From contig JAFSRN010000009.1 in assembly GCA_017446095.1 (NCBI GenBank), forward strand, positions 59,770 through 123,769: 64,000 bases of DNA. The letters are read 5' to 3'. Made by a program: the position numbers and the translations under genes. The notes under the pieces were generated by a model, which saw only the letters and a list, made by a program, of their open reading frames with translations, had not been told where the DNA came from and searched no databases. Position 1 is the first letter of the stretch, and every line of letters starts with the position of its first letter. Source of the DNA: Eubacterium sp. (GTDB taxonomy: Bacteria; Bacillota; Clostridia; Oscillospirales; Acutalibacteraceae). Shown here in pieces: positions 16,031-27,720 of this stretch.

Positions 16031-17067
16031 CACGCGTTCCTCAGCATCAGCAGTTTTGCCACGGTTTCCTCAAGCAAAATATTCTTGTCTATGGGGGTTG
16101 ACTTCATCTTTTCGTCAGTATCTGCAAGCGCGTCAAGCGCGTTGCGCAGGCTGTTAACACTTACTGTGCGGCAGTCGCGCGCGGCATTCCTGATTAAAAA
16201 CTCTCTGCCCTTGTAGCTGAAGTACTGCGCAAGCTCACTTTCGTTTGCGCCTGCCGCCTTTGCGCACTTAACGCGGTACATATCAACGTAGCATGAGGAG
16301 ATAACCGAAAGTATTGCAATCGGTTCTTCCTTTTGGGCAAACAGCGTGGAAAGCACTTTATACGCGCTGTCGCTGTCGCCCTTAAGGATATGCTTTGACA
16401 GGTCGTAAACCCTTGCCTGCAGCGATTTTACAGCGAGGTCGTCAATGACTTTTTTCGAAATCTCGCCCTCGCCGACGAAGGCGCACATCTTTTCAAGCTC
16501 TGAAAAAATGGTTTGTATATCGGAACCCACAATGCTTATCATATACCTTGCAAGGTCGGTGCTTATGGTGCAGCCGCGCTTTTTGGCAGAGGCAACAATA
16601 AGCCGCGCAAGTTCGCCCTCCGTGCGCTTGTCAAGCCGCACGGCGCTGCCTGCTTTTGCAAACAGGTTTTCAACAGTTTTCCACTTGCCGCTCTTCTTGG
16701 TGTCAACCTCAAGGCTGTCGTACCAGAACACAATAACGCTTGTATCCGGCACGTCGGCAAAGTACTCTTTAAGCGCGTCAATGTCCTTCTGGCTTTTGTC
16801 CAGCGGATAGTCGTGCACAAGGATAAACGTGCAGCCGCCCATCATGGGAATCATATCCGCGTCCTGCAAAATGTCGTTTACAGCGGTGTTTTTGCCGTCG
16901 TACTGATGGAAGTTGAAGTCGCCGAAAGCGTCGTCAACAAGCTTGTCCTTAAGCCTGCCGACGTAGTGCTCTTTGAGGTAACTCTCCTCGCCGTAAATCA
17001 GATACACGCGCGAAAAATTTTCAGTTTTAATTTGTTCTTTTAATTCTGTTTCAACGATTTTGGGCAT
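16030..17067 (-). CDS. holA: DNA polymerase III subunit delta
   Basis: A 345-residue protein matching HolA along its length. The N-terminal clamp-loader ATPase-like domain is clear from RVYLIYGEESYLKEHYVGRL; the Walker motifs are degenerate, as is normal for delta. Later segments such as SIVGSDIQTIFSELEKMCAFVG and YFSYKGREFLIRNAARDC belong to the lid and collar domains. Delta opens the sliding clamp during loading. GGAG precedes the ATG at the expected distance, and rnmV follows with overlapping codons. Upstream lies a repeat element in which no clear promoter was found. Confidence 0.92.
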   Translation of the reverse strand: MPKIVETELKEQIKTENFSRVYLIYGEESYLKEHYVGRLKDKLVDDAFGDFNFHQYDGKNTAVNDILQDADMIPMMGGCTFILVHDYPLDKSQKDIDALKEYFADVPDTSVIVFWYDSLEVDTKKSGKWKTVENLFAKAGSAVRLDKRTEGELARLIVASAKKRGCTISTDLARYMISIVGSDIQTIFSELEKMCAFVGEGEISKKVIDDLAVKSLQARVYDLSKHILKGDSDSAYKVLSTLFAQKEEPIAILSVISSCYVDMYRVKCAKAAGANESELAQYFSYKGREFLIRNAARDCRTVSVNSLRNALDALADTDEKMKSTPIDKNILLEETVAKLLMLRNA

Positions 17068-17077
17068 TTTATCTCCG

Positions 17078-17219
17078 ATTGGTTTATGTTTTAAGATTTA
17101 AGTTTTAAGCTTGAGGGCGGGCAAAGCCCACACCCATTGTATGCGGACGACCAATGGTCGTCCGTTAAAAATGTCCGAGCGTAGCGAGTATCCTCAATTC
17201 ATCATTCATCATTTATCAT

Positions 17220-17222
<3 letters not shown>
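17078..17222. repeat. Intergenic hairpin element with two unlike arms
   Basis: Left arm of the TTTTAAG family (GTTTTAAGATTTAAGTTT), right arm of the ATTCATCA family (AATTCATCATTCATCATT). Core: GGGCGGGCAAAGCCCACACCC, GGACGACCAATGGTCGTCC and GAGCGTAGCGAG. It is a chimera of two arm families and runs into the lacZ stop codon. Confidence 0.75.
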
Positions 17223-20381
<3,159 letters not shown>

Positions 20382-20389
20382 TTAATATT

Positions 20390-20418
20390 ATTGTAAATTA
20401 AAAACATCTTTATGTCAA
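20390..20418 (-). promoter_or_regulatory. Promoter for lacZ
   Basis: Minus strand TTGACA (20418-20413), 17-bp spacer, TACAAT (20395-20390). The ATGTCCC inverted repeat begins 15 bp upstream of the -35 box. Confidence 0.85.
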
Positions 20419-20432
20419 GTGCCGACAAAGCG

Positions 20433-20523
20433 ATGTCCCGTATGTCCCAAATAAATATGGTATTTTTTTAATAATAGTTTTTCTATAGAAAATTATATTT
20501 TTTGCTTGGGACATTTGGGACAT
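20433..20523. promoter_or_regulatory. Double inverted repeat of ATGTCCC between lacZ and ctsR
   Basis: Left arm ATGTCCCGTATGTCCCAA (20433-20450) and right arm TTGGGACATTTGGGACAT (20506-20523), complementary at 17 of 18 positions apart from a central mismatch. Each arm has two ATGTCCC units with a 9-bp period; the 55-bp spacer is almost all A+T. It lies between divergent promoters, so it is a candidate operator, possibly looping, for lacZ, ctsR or both. It differs from the CtsR box. Confidence 0.6.
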
Positions 20524-20532
20524 AATTAAAAA

Positions 20533-20623
20533 AGTCAAAAAAAGTCAAAAAAGTTCTTGACTTTTCTTGACCTTTGTGCTATAAATATATCGAAGGGCAA
20601 AGAAAGTCAAAGTTAAAGTCAAA
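20533..20623 (+). promoter_or_regulatory. ctsR promoter with multiple CtsR boxes
   Basis: Promoter TTGACT (20557-20562), 17-bp spacer, TATAAA (20580-20585). CtsR heptads (consensus RGTCAAA-NAN-RGTCAAA) occur as AGTCAAA-AAA-AGTCAAA (20533-20549), as a reverse-strand pair overlapping the -35 region (TTGACTT and TTGACCT, 20557-20573), and as GGGCAAA-GAA-AGTCAAA (20595-20611) with one further AGTCAAA at 20617-20623. Boxes on both sides of and over the promoter fit tight autorepression. Confidence 0.88.
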
Positions 20624-20663
20624 AAATACTGCCCTAATCCACAGGGAAGAAGTTGATTATCAA

Positions 20664-21113
20664 ATGAAAATGAGTGATTTAATAGCTGATATGATTATGG
20701 ATATGTTTGACGAGGGTGAATCAAGCGTCCAGATTCAGCGTAACGATTTAGCAAACAGGCTCGGCTGCGTGCCCAGCCAGATAAACTATGTAATAACCTC
20801 GCGCTTCACGCCGGAAGCAGGCTACCGTATTGAAAGCCGAAGGGGCGGCGGAGGCTACATTCTTATCACCCGTGCAGAGTCAAAGGACAGCGCACTGTTT
20901 ACAATGCTCAAAAGCATAGGCACGTCAATAGATGAGCGCACCGCAAAGGCGCAGCTTTACAACCTGAACTATCAAAAACTGATTGACGACAAAAGCGCAA
21001 GGCTTATGATGTCCGTTATGTCAGCAAGCAACTTCAAAGGGCTTGAAAGTGAAACGGCAGACGTTATCAGGGCAAGCCTGCTCAAACAAATGCTGCTTGC
21101 GTACATCGACTGA
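20664..21113 (+). CDS. ctsR: CtsR, repressor of class III heat-shock genes
   Basis: A 149-residue repressor of usual size. The N-terminal winged helix reads SDLIADMIMDMFDEGESSVQ and continues through QRNDLANRLGCVPSQINYVI; the glycine-rich wing that reads DNA and senses heat is RRGGGGYILI. The C-terminal domain, which in the family is the McsB/ClpC contact region, follows. The ATG at 20664 is chosen because family members begin just before the SDLI segment; upstream in-frame codons lie in the operator. The ribosome site (GGGAAGAAG) is weak. CtsR boxes cover its own promoter, and mcsA, mcsB and clpC follow, although a repeat element intervenes before mcsA. Confidence 0.92.
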   Translation: MKMSDLIADMIMDMFDEGESSVQIQRNDLANRLGCVPSQINYVITSRFTPEAGYRIESRRGGGGYILITRAESKDSALFTMLKSIGTSIDERTAKAQLYNLNYQKLIDDKSARLMMSVMSASNFKGLESETADVIRASLLKQMLLAYID

Positions 21114-21122
21114 CAAATTTTA

Positions 21123-21280
21123 CTGAATATGAATGATAAATTATGAATGATGAATTAAGGGTGCTGCGCTCAAACAATAATGTGGAGCGTCCGGTGGCCG
21201 CTCCCTACAATTGTAGGGGTCGGCGTCCCCGACGACCCGTAATAAATTCATAATTAATAACTCATAATTCATAATTAAAC
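21123..21280. repeat. Intergenic hairpin element, ATTCATAA-word arms
   Basis: Left arm AATGATAAATTATGAATG, inverted right arm ATTCATAATTAATAACTC. Core modules GGAGCGTCCGGTGGCCGCTCC and GTAGGGGTCGGCGTCCCCGACGACCC type palindromes (not exact). Separates ctsR from mcsA. Confidence 0.7.
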
Positions 21281-21295
21281 AAGGAGGACACTACT

Positions 21296-21817
21296 ATGAA
21301 ATGCACACATTGCAATCAAAGAGAAGCAAATACACATATCAAAAAGATTATCAACGGCAAGCGTGAGGAAATGCACCTTTGCTCGGAATGTGCCAGGGAA
21401 CTCGGCGTGATGAACGACTTCAGCTTTGAGCCGTTTCGCATGGATTCCTTCTTCGGCAATCTGCTTGGCGCAGGCGCTGCGGCGCTCAACTCGCTTGCAG
21501 GTATTGACAGATGCACCTACTGCGGCTCATCGTTCAACGATGTTGTAAATTCCGGTCAGGTCGGCTGCGCACATTGTTACGATAAGTTCGACGATATGCT
21601 TGCACCGAGTATAGAAAAGCTTCATGGCAGAGCAAAGCACATCGGCAAGAGTGTAACCTATACCGAAGAGGCTGAAACAGAGCCTGAAGCAAAGGAAGAA
21701 AAGCCGCAAAGCGAGCTTGAATCGCTTAAAGCAGAACTCAAAAAGGCAGTTCAGGAACAGCGTTTTGAGGATGCGGCTGTCATCAGAGATAAAATCAAGG
21801 CAATCGGGGAGGCATAA
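21296..21817 (+). CDS. mcsA: McsA, zinc-binding activator of McsB
   Basis: A 173-residue protein with four CxxC pairs: Cys3/Cys6, Cys29/Cys32, Cys73/Cys76 and Cys91/Cys94, forming the two zinc-binding modules of McsA. The C-terminus (about 140-173, ELKKAVQEQRFEDAAVIRDK) is a UvrB/UvrC-type motif used for protein contacts. McsA stimulates the arginine kinase McsB, which marks CtsR and damaged proteins for ClpCP. AAGGAGGAC provides a strong ribosome site. mcsB follows after two bases, so the pair is translationally linked. Confidence 0.93.
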   Translation: MKCTHCNQREANTHIKKIINGKREEMHLCSECARELGVMNDFSFEPFRMDSFFGNLLGAGAAALNSLAGIDRCTYCGSSFNDVVNSGQVGCAHCYDKFDDMLAPSIEKLHGRAKHIGKSVTYTEEAETEPEAKEEKPQSELESLKAELKKAVQEQRFEDAAVIRDKIKAIGEA

Positions 21818-21819
21818 AA

Positions 21820-22812
21820 ATGAGTAGATGGTACGAAAACGAAGGTAACAATTCAGACGTAGTTCTGTTTTCACGCATAAGGCTGGCGCGGAATTTGGCG
21901 GACTCGCCGTTCCCGTCACGAATGAGCGATGATATCAGAAAAAGCGTAACCAAAAAGCTCTATGCCACGCTCAAAAGCTCACAGTATGCAAACGAGTTTG
22001 AGCTTGTAAACCTTGCCGAATGCGATAGGGAAAAGGCAGTTTCGTACGCAGAAAAGTTTTTGGCAAGCCCCGAACTTGTCAAGGCGCGCGGCTCGCTGAT
22101 GCTGTCGCAAAAAGAGGACGTTTCCGTTATGCTGTGCGAAGAGGACCACATAAAAATCAACGCGTTTGCCGCAGGGCAGAACCTTGACGAAGCATACGAA
22201 AAAGCAAACGACATTGACGATATGTTCCTGTCCTCGCTCAAGATTGCGTACTCGGATAAACTCGGCTTCCTTACCGCTTCGCCGATTAACCTCGGCACAG
22301 GCTTAAAGGCTTCGTTTGTGCTGCATCTGCCTGCTCTGGCAGAGCAAAAGGCGATTTACAAGCTGTCGGCAATGGTCGGCAAACTTGGCTTAAATTTGCG
22401 CGAACTGTACAAAAATGCGGCAGGTGATTTGTACATTCTGTCCAATCAGGTGTCGCTCGGCATCAGCGAAAAAAGCGCAATCGACAACGTAAACGCAATC
22501 TGCGAACAGATTGTAAAGCAGGAACGCGCAGCGCGCGAAGAGCTTGCAAAGGACTTTGAGTTTGAGGATAAAATCTACCGCAATTTAGGTATGCTGCGCT
22601 CGGCGCGAATCCTTAAAACGCAGGAGTTCCTTGACGGTATGTCGCTTGCAAGGCTCGGCAAGGCGCTCGGCTACTTCGACATCGAGTACAAAACCATCGG
22701 CAATATGCTGTACACGCTGCAAAACGCAACGCTTGCGGCAGATACAAAGAGCGATTTGTCAGACGAAACAATAGATAAACTACGAGCTACTATTGTTAGA
22801 GATAAACTTTAA
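21820..22812 (+). CDS. mcsB: McsB, protein-arginine kinase
   Basis: A 330-residue member of the phosphagen-kinase fold. Conserved segments: VVLFSRIRLARNLADSPFP (nucleotide-binding arginines), MLCEEDHIKINAF (catalytic acid loop), GFLTASPINLGTGLKASFVLHLPAL, and GISEKSAIDNVNAICEQI. It phosphorylates arginines in CtsR and in misfolded proteins, tagging them for ClpC-ClpP. Length is slightly below the ~350 of Bacillus McsB. The gene starts two bases after mcsA. Conserved arginines in the pArg-binding C-terminal part were not individually checked. Confidence 0.93.
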   Translation: MSRWYENEGNNSDVVLFSRIRLARNLADSPFPSRMSDDIRKSVTKKLYATLKSSQYANEFELVNLAECDREKAVSYAEKFLASPELVKARGSLMLSQKEDVSVMLCEEDHIKINAFAAGQNLDEAYEKANDIDDMFLSSLKIAYSDKLGFLTASPINLGTGLKASFVLHLPALAEQKAIYKLSAMVGKLGLNLRELYKNAAGDLYILSNQVSLGISEKSAIDNVNAICEQIVKQERAAREELAKDFEFEDKIYRNLGMLRSARILKTQEFLDGMSLARLGKALGYFDIEYKTIGNMLYTLQNATLAADTKSDLSDETIDKLRATIVRDKL

Positions 22813-22815
22813 CTT

Positions 22816-22942
22816 ATAAGGCTTTAAGTTTTAAGTGTTAAGAGTTAAGCTTATGGGCGGGACACCCGCACCCGATTCTATAATAGGTGTGGACGTAGTC
22901 CACCTTCAAGCTTAAAACTCAAAGCTTAAAACTAAAAACTTA
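22816..22942. repeat. Intergenic hairpin element, TTAAGTTT-word arms
   Basis: Left arm CTTTAAGTTTTAAGTG, inverted right arm AAGCTTAAAACTCAAAGC. Core GGGCGGGACACCCGCACCC, TATAAT-containing spacer, GGTGTGGACGTAGTCCACC. Separates mcsB from clpC. Confidence 0.75.
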
Positions 22943-22964
22943 ATATGAATAGGAGGTAATAACT

Positions 22965-25394
22965 ATGTACAAATTCAACTCCTTCACTCAAAAAGCTAAT
23001 GAGGTGCTTAACCTCGCTATCAAGTCTGCCGAAGAATACGGTCACAACTACATCGGCAGCGAACACATATTAATCGGTCTGCTGCGCGAGGGCACAGGCG
23101 TTGCCTCTACCGTGCTGGACGACAAGGGCGTTTACTTTGACGATGTAGACAATCTTATCAAAACCCAGATAGGCACGGGCAACCCCACACGCCTTACGCC
23201 GGAAGATTTTACACCGCGTTCAAAGCGCATTATTGAACTGTCGTTCCAGATTGCGCGCGGTATGACTCACTCATTTGTCGGCACAGAGCATCTGCTCATA
23301 TCCCTGATTAAGGAAACCGATTCCTACGCTGTGAAGTTCCTTAACGAACTCGGCGTAGACGAAAACGCGCTGCTTGAGGACTTGGTGGAAACTCTGTCAA
23401 ACGGCGAAAGCGATACAAGCCGCAGCGGCAAGTCCGGCAAGAAGGGTAAGAGCAAAACGCCCACGCTTGACGAATTCGGTCACGACCTCACGGTTGAGGC
23501 TAAAGAGGGCAAAATCGACCCCGTAATCGGCAGAGAAAATGAGATTAAGAGGGTTATCCAGATACTCTCACGCCGCAACAAAAACAACCCCTGCCTTATC
23601 GGCGAGCCGGGCGTCGGCAAAACCGCAATCGCAGAGGGACTGGCGCTCAAAATAGTACAGGACGAAGTACCCGAAATGCTGCGCGGCAAAAAGATTGTTG
23701 CGCTTGACCTGACCTCAATGGTTGCAGGTACAAAGTACCGCGGCGACTTTGAGGAACGCATTAAAAAGGCTATGGATGAGGTTAAGGCTGCAAAGGACGT
23801 AATCCTGTTCATCGACGAGGTTCACACCATTATGGGCGCAGGTGCGGCAGAGGGCGCAGTTGACGCTGCAAACATCCTCAAACCGTCGCTTGCAAGGGGC
23901 GAGCTGCAGGTTATCGGCGCAACCACGATTGATGAGTACCGCAAAAACATAGAAAAGGACGCGGCGCTTGAAAGACGTTTCCAGCCAGTTACCGTGGGCG
24001 AACCCACAGAGGAGGAAACAGTTGAGATTCTTCGCGGTCTGCGCGACAGATACGAAGCGCACCACAAAGTAAAAATTACCGATGAGGCTATCGAAAACGC
24101 AGTTAAGATGTCCTCGCGCTACATTGCGGACAGATTTCTGCCCGACAAGGCTATTGACCTTATTGATGAGGCTGCTTCCGTTGTAAGGCTCAGAGCTTTC
24201 ACAATGCCGCAGAACCTCAGGGATATGGAGGACGAAATCAAGCGCCTTGAGCAGGAAAAGCAGTCGGCAATCACGGCGCAGGATTTTGAAAGTGCTGCCA
24301 AGTTCCGCGACAAGCAGAACAGCCTGTCCGAACTCCTGAAGGGTGAAAAAGAAAAGTGGCGCAATTCCTCGTCGCACGAGGTTAAGTCCGTAACGACAGA
24401 CGAAATTGCAGCGGTAGTTTCCTCGTGGACGGGCATCCCCGTAAACCAGCTCACCAAGGAGGAAAGCGAGCGCCTGCTTGATATGGAAAACATTCTGCAC
24501 AAGCGAATTGTCGGTCAGGACAAAGCGGTTTCCGCAATCTCAAAGGCAATCCGCCGCGGCAGGGTAGGGCTTAAAAACCCGAACAGACCAATCGGCTCAT
24601 TCATCTTCCTCGGTCCTACGGGCGTAGGTAAAACAGAGCTTTGCAAAACGCTTGCGGAAGCGATGTTCGGCGACGAAAACGCGATTATCAAGCTCGATAT
24701 GTCCGAGTATATGGAAAAGCACACCGTGTCCAAGCTCATCGGCTCGCCTCCGGGCTATGTCGGCTTTGACGAGGGCGGACAGCTTACGGAGAAAATCCGC
24801 CGCAAGCCCTACAGCGTAGTGCTGTTTGACGAGATTGAAAAGGCGCATCCCGATGTGTTCAATATGCTGCTGCAGATTCTTGAGGACGGCGTTCTCACCG
24901 ATTCGCAGGGCAGGCAGGTATCGTTCAAGAATGCGATTATCATCATGACCTCCAACGTCGGCGCGCAGAAGCTTACGGACGGCACGCAGGCGCTCGGCTT
25001 CGGTAGCGATGAAGGCGACGGCAACAAGACCATTGAGGAGCTTGTAATGCCCGACCTCAAGCGCACCTTCAAGCCCGAGTTCCTTAACAGGCTTGATGAG
25101 ATTATCGTGTTCACACAGCTTGAAAAGGACGATATCAAAGAGATTGCACGCCGTATGCTTGTAACTCTCACAAAGCGCCTTAACGATATGGATATCGACG
25201 TTGAGTTCACGGAGGACGCTATCTCGGCACTTGCAGACGCAGGCTTTGACAAAACCTACGGCGCGCGTCCGCTCAGACGTGCAATACAGTCAAAGATTGA
25301 GGACAGAATCAGCGAACTCATCCTTGAGGACAAAATTAAACCGAACTCAAAATGCACAGTCGATTACAAAGACAGCGAGTTTAAGTTCAACTAA
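22965..25394 (+). CDS. clpC: ClpC, AAA+ unfoldase of the ClpCP protease
   Basis: An 809-residue Hsp100 protein. The N-terminal double Clp-N repeat (about 1-145) binds adaptors and phosphoarginine. AAA-1 has Walker A GEPGVGKT (213-220) and Walker [10 protein letters not shown] (280-288). The middle domain with the UVR-like segment [16 protein letters not shown] marks it as ClpC rather than ClpB or ClpA. AAA-2 has Walker [11 protein letters not shown] and Walker [15 protein letters not shown]. It unfolds substrates for ClpP, including McsB-tagged proteins. TAGGAGGT precedes the ATG; a terminator follows. No separate CtsR box was seen directly before it, so it depends on the ctsR promoter unless the repeat interferes. 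Confidence 0.96.
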   Translation: MYKFNSFTQKANEVLNLAIKSAEEYGHNYIGSEHILIGLLREGTGVASTVLDDKGVYFDDVDNLIKTQIGTGNPTRLTPEDFTPRSKRIIELSFQIARGMTHSFVGTEHLLISLIKETDSYAVKFLNELGVDENALLEDLVETLSNGESDTSRSGKSGKKGKSKTPTLDEFGHDLTVEAKEGKIDPVIGRENEIKRVIQILSRRNKNNPCLIGEPGVGKTAIAEGLALKIVQDEVPEMLRGKKIVALDLTSMVAGTKYRGDFEERIKKAMDEVKAAKDVILFIDEVHTIMGAGAAEGAVDAANILKPSLARGELQVIGATTIDEYRKNIEKDAALERRFQPVTVGEPTEEETVEILRGLRDRYEAHHKVKITDEAIENAVKMSSRYIADRFLPDKAIDLIDEAASVVRLRAFTMPQNLRDMEDEIKRLEQEKQSAITAQDFESAAKFRDKQNSLSELLKGEKEKWRNSSSHEVKSVTTDEIAAVVSSWTGIPVNQLTKEESERLLDMENILHKRIVGQDKAVSAISKAIRRGRVGLKNPNRPIGSFIFLGPTGVGKTELCKTLAEAMFGDENAIIKLDMSEYMEKHTVSKLIGSPPGYVGFDEGGQLTEKIRRKPYSVVLFDEIEKAHPDVFNMLLQILEDGVLTDSQGRQVSFKNAIIIMTSNVGAQKLTDGTQALGFGSDEGDGNKTIEELVMPDLKRTFKPEFLNRLDEIIVFTQLEKDDIKEIARRMLVTLTKRLNDMDIDVEFTEDAISALADAGFDKTYGARPLRRAIQSKIEDRISELILEDKIKPNSKCTVDYKDSEFKFN

Positions 25395-25395
25395 C

Positions 25396-25425
25396 AGAGA
25401 GAGCGTGCGCGTCACGCTCTCTTTT
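25396..25425 (+). terminator. clpC operon terminator
   Basis: Stem AGAGAGCGTG / CACGCTCTCT with CGCGT loop and a short T-run. Confidence 0.85.
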
Positions 25426-25454
25426 GCTTTTTGCGCATTAAAATCAAAATAGAA

Positions 25455-25484
25455 TTGACAACGCTTTTGATTATCTGCTATAAT
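25455..25484 (+). promoter_or_regulatory. Promoter for the membrane protein at 25518
   Basis: TTGACA (25455-25460) and TATAAT (25479-25484) with an 18-bp spacer. Confidence 0.85.
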
Positions 25485-25517
25485 ATTTACAACATTTGTA
25501 ATTAAGTAGGTGGTTTA

Positions 25518-26078
25518 ATGGAAAACAGGAAAACTAAATTAGAGGGACTGTTGGTGGCGCTTGTTGCAATTGCAGGTCTGGTAGTCAGCATTATCAGCTT
25601 TGTTCAGCGCATTACGCACTCCGTTCCGTTTACTACGTTCATCCTGGTTGTGCTGTATTATATTTTTGTGTTCCTCTACGGTGTAAACGGGTACAAAAAG
25701 CCGCACGGCAATATGGTACGGTACCTGATGCTTATACTGGCGTTTTATATTGCTTCGTCAGTCATCGTTCTGTTTGAACGCTGGGACAACATTCCGAGCA
25801 TTATATTTGCCGCAAGTAACTTTGCAGCGGTGCTGATAGCGTATATGGCAGGCAGGCTCAACAAGTTTAAAAAGAATATTGTAGTAGCGGTTATCGTAAC
25901 AATATTGCTGCTTATAAAGAGCTTCTGGCCGATGGGTGACGTTCACCTCAATTTCTATCCGCTTTTTGTTCTGGACAGAACAATGCCGCTGTTTATGTGG
26001 GCAACGGTTATGCTCATTTACTTCATCCGTTACAAAGAGCATAAAGAGGCGGGAATCTCTGCCGATTCGGAGGATTAA
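25518..26078 (+). CDS. Six-helix membrane protein of unknown function
   Basis: A 186-residue integral membrane protein, not recognised. Six hydrophobic segments are visible (about residues 9-29, 38-57, 67-87, 90-110, 119-138 and 150-168), with Lys/Arg in the short loops (NKFKKN, RYKEHKE) and a polar acidic C-terminal tail ending GISADSED. There is no signal peptidase site and no enzymatic motif. It is transcribed alone from a consensus promoter and closed by its own terminator, so the neighbours give no functional hint. GTAGGTGG serves as the ribosome site. Confidence 0.75.
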   Translation: MENRKTKLEGLLVALVAIAGLVVSIISFVQRITHSVPFTTFILVVLYYIFVFLYGVNGYKKPHGNMVRYLMLILAFYIASSVIVLFERWDNIPSIIFAASNFAAVLIAYMAGRLNKFKKNIVVAVIVTILLLIKSFWPMGDVHLNFYPLFVLDRTMPLFMWATVMLIYFIRYKEHKEAGISADSED

Positions 26079-26094
26079 TTTAATTAACAATTAC

Positions 26095-26122
26095 GCAGGC
26101 GTGCATAGCATGCCTGTTTTTT
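26095..26122 (+). terminator. Rho-independent terminator
   Basis: Stem CAGGCGTGC / GCATGCCTG with ATA loop (one G-T pair) and T6. Confidence 0.88.
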
Positions 26123-26153
26123 ATGCAGCGGTGCAATCTTAATTAAAAAAACA

Positions 26154-26182
26154 TTGACATAAATACTATACAGTTGTAAAAT
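26154..26182 (+). promoter_or_regulatory. Promoter for gdhA
   Basis: TTGACA (26154-26159), 17-bp spacer, TAAAAT (26177-26182). Confidence 0.85.
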
Positions 26183-26226
26183 ATATATGCAATAATTTTA
26201 GTATTCGATAAAAGGAGTGGATTATT

Positions 26227-27576
26227 TTGAACGAATACATTGAAAGCGTTATCGCGAGAGTTGAAAAGCGCGACTGCGAAAAGCCTGAATTTATCCAGTG
26301 TGTTAAAGAGGTTCTTCGCTCACTTGAGGGCGTAGTTGCGGAAAATCCTGCACTTGAGGAAAATGATATCCTCGGCAGAATGGTTGAGCCTGAAAGATTT
26401 ATTTGCTTCCGCGTTGCATGGGTTGACGACAACGGCAAAACACAGGTTAACAGAGGCTTCCGTGTGCAGTTTAACTCTGCAATCGGTCCTTACAAGGGCG
26501 GACTTCGCTTCCATCCCAGTGTAAACGCTTCTATTATGTACTTCCTCGGTTTCGAGCAGACATTTAAAAACTCGCTCACAGGTCTTCCTATGGGCGGCGG
26601 CAAGGGTGGTTCTGACTTCGACCCTCGCGGCAGAAGCAACGGCGAAATTATGCGTTTCTGCCAGGCGTTTATGACAGAACTTCAGCGCCACATCGGTCCC
26701 GATGTTGACGTGCCTGCAGGCGATATCGGCGTAGGCGGTCGTGAAATCGGCTACCTCTTCGGTCAGTACAAGAGAATCCGCGACGCTTACCAGAACGGCG
26801 TTCTCACAGGTAAAGGCCTTACATACGGCGGTTCTCTCATCAGACCTGAGGCTACGGGCTTCGGCGCAGTTTACTATGCTTGCGAAGTATTTAAGCACGA
26901 AAATGACGACATCAAGGGCAAGACGTTTGCACTTTCAGGTTTCGGCAACGTTGCATGGGGCGCTGCAAAGAAGATTGCAGAACTCGGCGGCAAGGCTGTT
27001 ACTATTTCCGGTCCCGACGGATACGTTTACGACCCGGACGGTATCGTAACTGACGAAAAGATTAACTTCCTTCTTGAAATGCGTGCATCAGGACGCGATA
27101 AGGCACAGGATTATGCAGACAAGTTCGGCTGCGAATTCCACGCAGGCGAAAAGCCGTGGGGCGTTAAGGTTGACGTTGCTATGCCTTGCGCTACGCAGAA
27201 CGAGGTTACTCTTGACGAGGCTAAAAAGATTATCGCTAACGGCACAAAGTACTACATTGAGGTTGCTAATATGCCTACCACAGAGGAAGCATTTGACCTC
27301 TTTATGGAAACTGAGGGCGTTATCATCGCACCTTCAAAGGCTGTTAACGCAGGCGGCGTTTGCGTATCTGGTCTTGAGATGAGCCAGAACTCACAGAGAC
27401 TTCGCTGGACAGCAGAGGAAGTTGACGAAAGACTTCACAACGCAATGATTGAAATCCACAAGATTTCCGTTGACGCTGCAGAACGCTACGGCATGGGCTA
27501 CAACCTTGTTGCAGGCGCAAACATCGCCGGCTTCGAAAAAGTTGCAGAGGCTATGCTCGAGCAGGGTATTTATTAA
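26227..27576 (+). CDS. gdhA: Glutamate dehydrogenase, hexameric, probably NADP-dependent
   Basis: A 449-residue enzyme of the ~50-kDa bacterial class. The substrate-binding region GPYKGGLRFHPSVN and the catalytic lysine loop LPMGGGKGGSDFDPRG are intact; the Rossmann dinucleotide site is FALSGFGNVAWGAAKK. It interconverts 2-oxoglutarate plus ammonium and glutamate, and in anaerobic gut Clostridia it is a main ammonium assimilation route. NADP preference is inferred from similarity to the biosynthetic class. Translation begins at a TTG (26227) with AAGGAG upstream; no better ATG is nearby. It is monocistronic between its own promoter and terminator. Confidence 0.95.
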   Translation: MNEYIESVIARVEKRDCEKPEFIQCVKEVLRSLEGVVAENPALEENDILGRMVEPERFICFRVAWVDDNGKTQVNRGFRVQFNSAIGPYKGGLRFHPSVNASIMYFLGFEQTFKNSLTGLPMGGGKGGSDFDPRGRSNGEIMRFCQAFMTELQRHIGPDVDVPAGDIGVGGREIGYLFGQYKRIRDAYQNGVLTGKGLTYGGSLIRPEATGFGAVYYACEVFKHENDDIKGKTFALSGFGNVAWGAAKKIAELGGKAVTISGPDGYVYDPDGIVTDEKINFLLEMRASGRDKAQDYADKFGCEFHAGEKPWGVKVDVAMPCATQNEVTLDEAKKIIANGTKYYIEVANMPTTEEAFDLFMETEGVIIAPSKAVNAGGVCVSGLEMSQNSQRLRWTAEEVDERLHNAMIEIHKISVDAAERYGMGYNLVAGANIAGFEKVAEAMLEQGIY

Positions 27577-27585
27577 TACGTTTTA

Positions 27586-27617
27586 TAAAAAAGCTTCCCG
27601 CGCGGGAAGCTTTTTTT
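27586..27617 (+). terminator. gdhA terminator
   Basis: Perfect palindrome AAGCTTCCCG / CGGGAAGCTT around a CG centre with A6 and T7 flanks. Confidence 0.92.
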
Positions 27618-27618
27618 A

Positions 27619-27644
27619 GTGAACAGGGGACAGTGGACAGTATG
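27619..27644. repeat. Partial repeat arm, ACAGTGGA words
   Basis: A short run of GAACAGGGGACAGTGGACAG, the arm type seen complete at 29360, with no core or second arm; probably a remnant. Confidence 0.5.
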
Positions 27645-27660
27645 CAGCTTCTTGTTTTAC

Positions 27661-27689
27661 TTGAATGTTGCGGTTGCTTATGCTACAAT
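27661..27689 (+). promoter_or_regulatory. Promoter for the OmpA-domain lipoprotein
   Basis: TTGAAT (27661-27666), 17-bp spacer, TACAAT (27684-27689). Confidence 0.7.
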
Positions 27690-27720
27690 AAACTTATCAT
27701 TTATGAACGGAGAGGGTAAA

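Noticed and set aside
22860-22890. ATTATAAT spacers in the repeat cores as promoter -10 boxes
   Set aside because: They resemble TATAAT, but no -35 box at 16-18 bp was found in the copies examined, and they occur between two palindromes as a fixed spacer.
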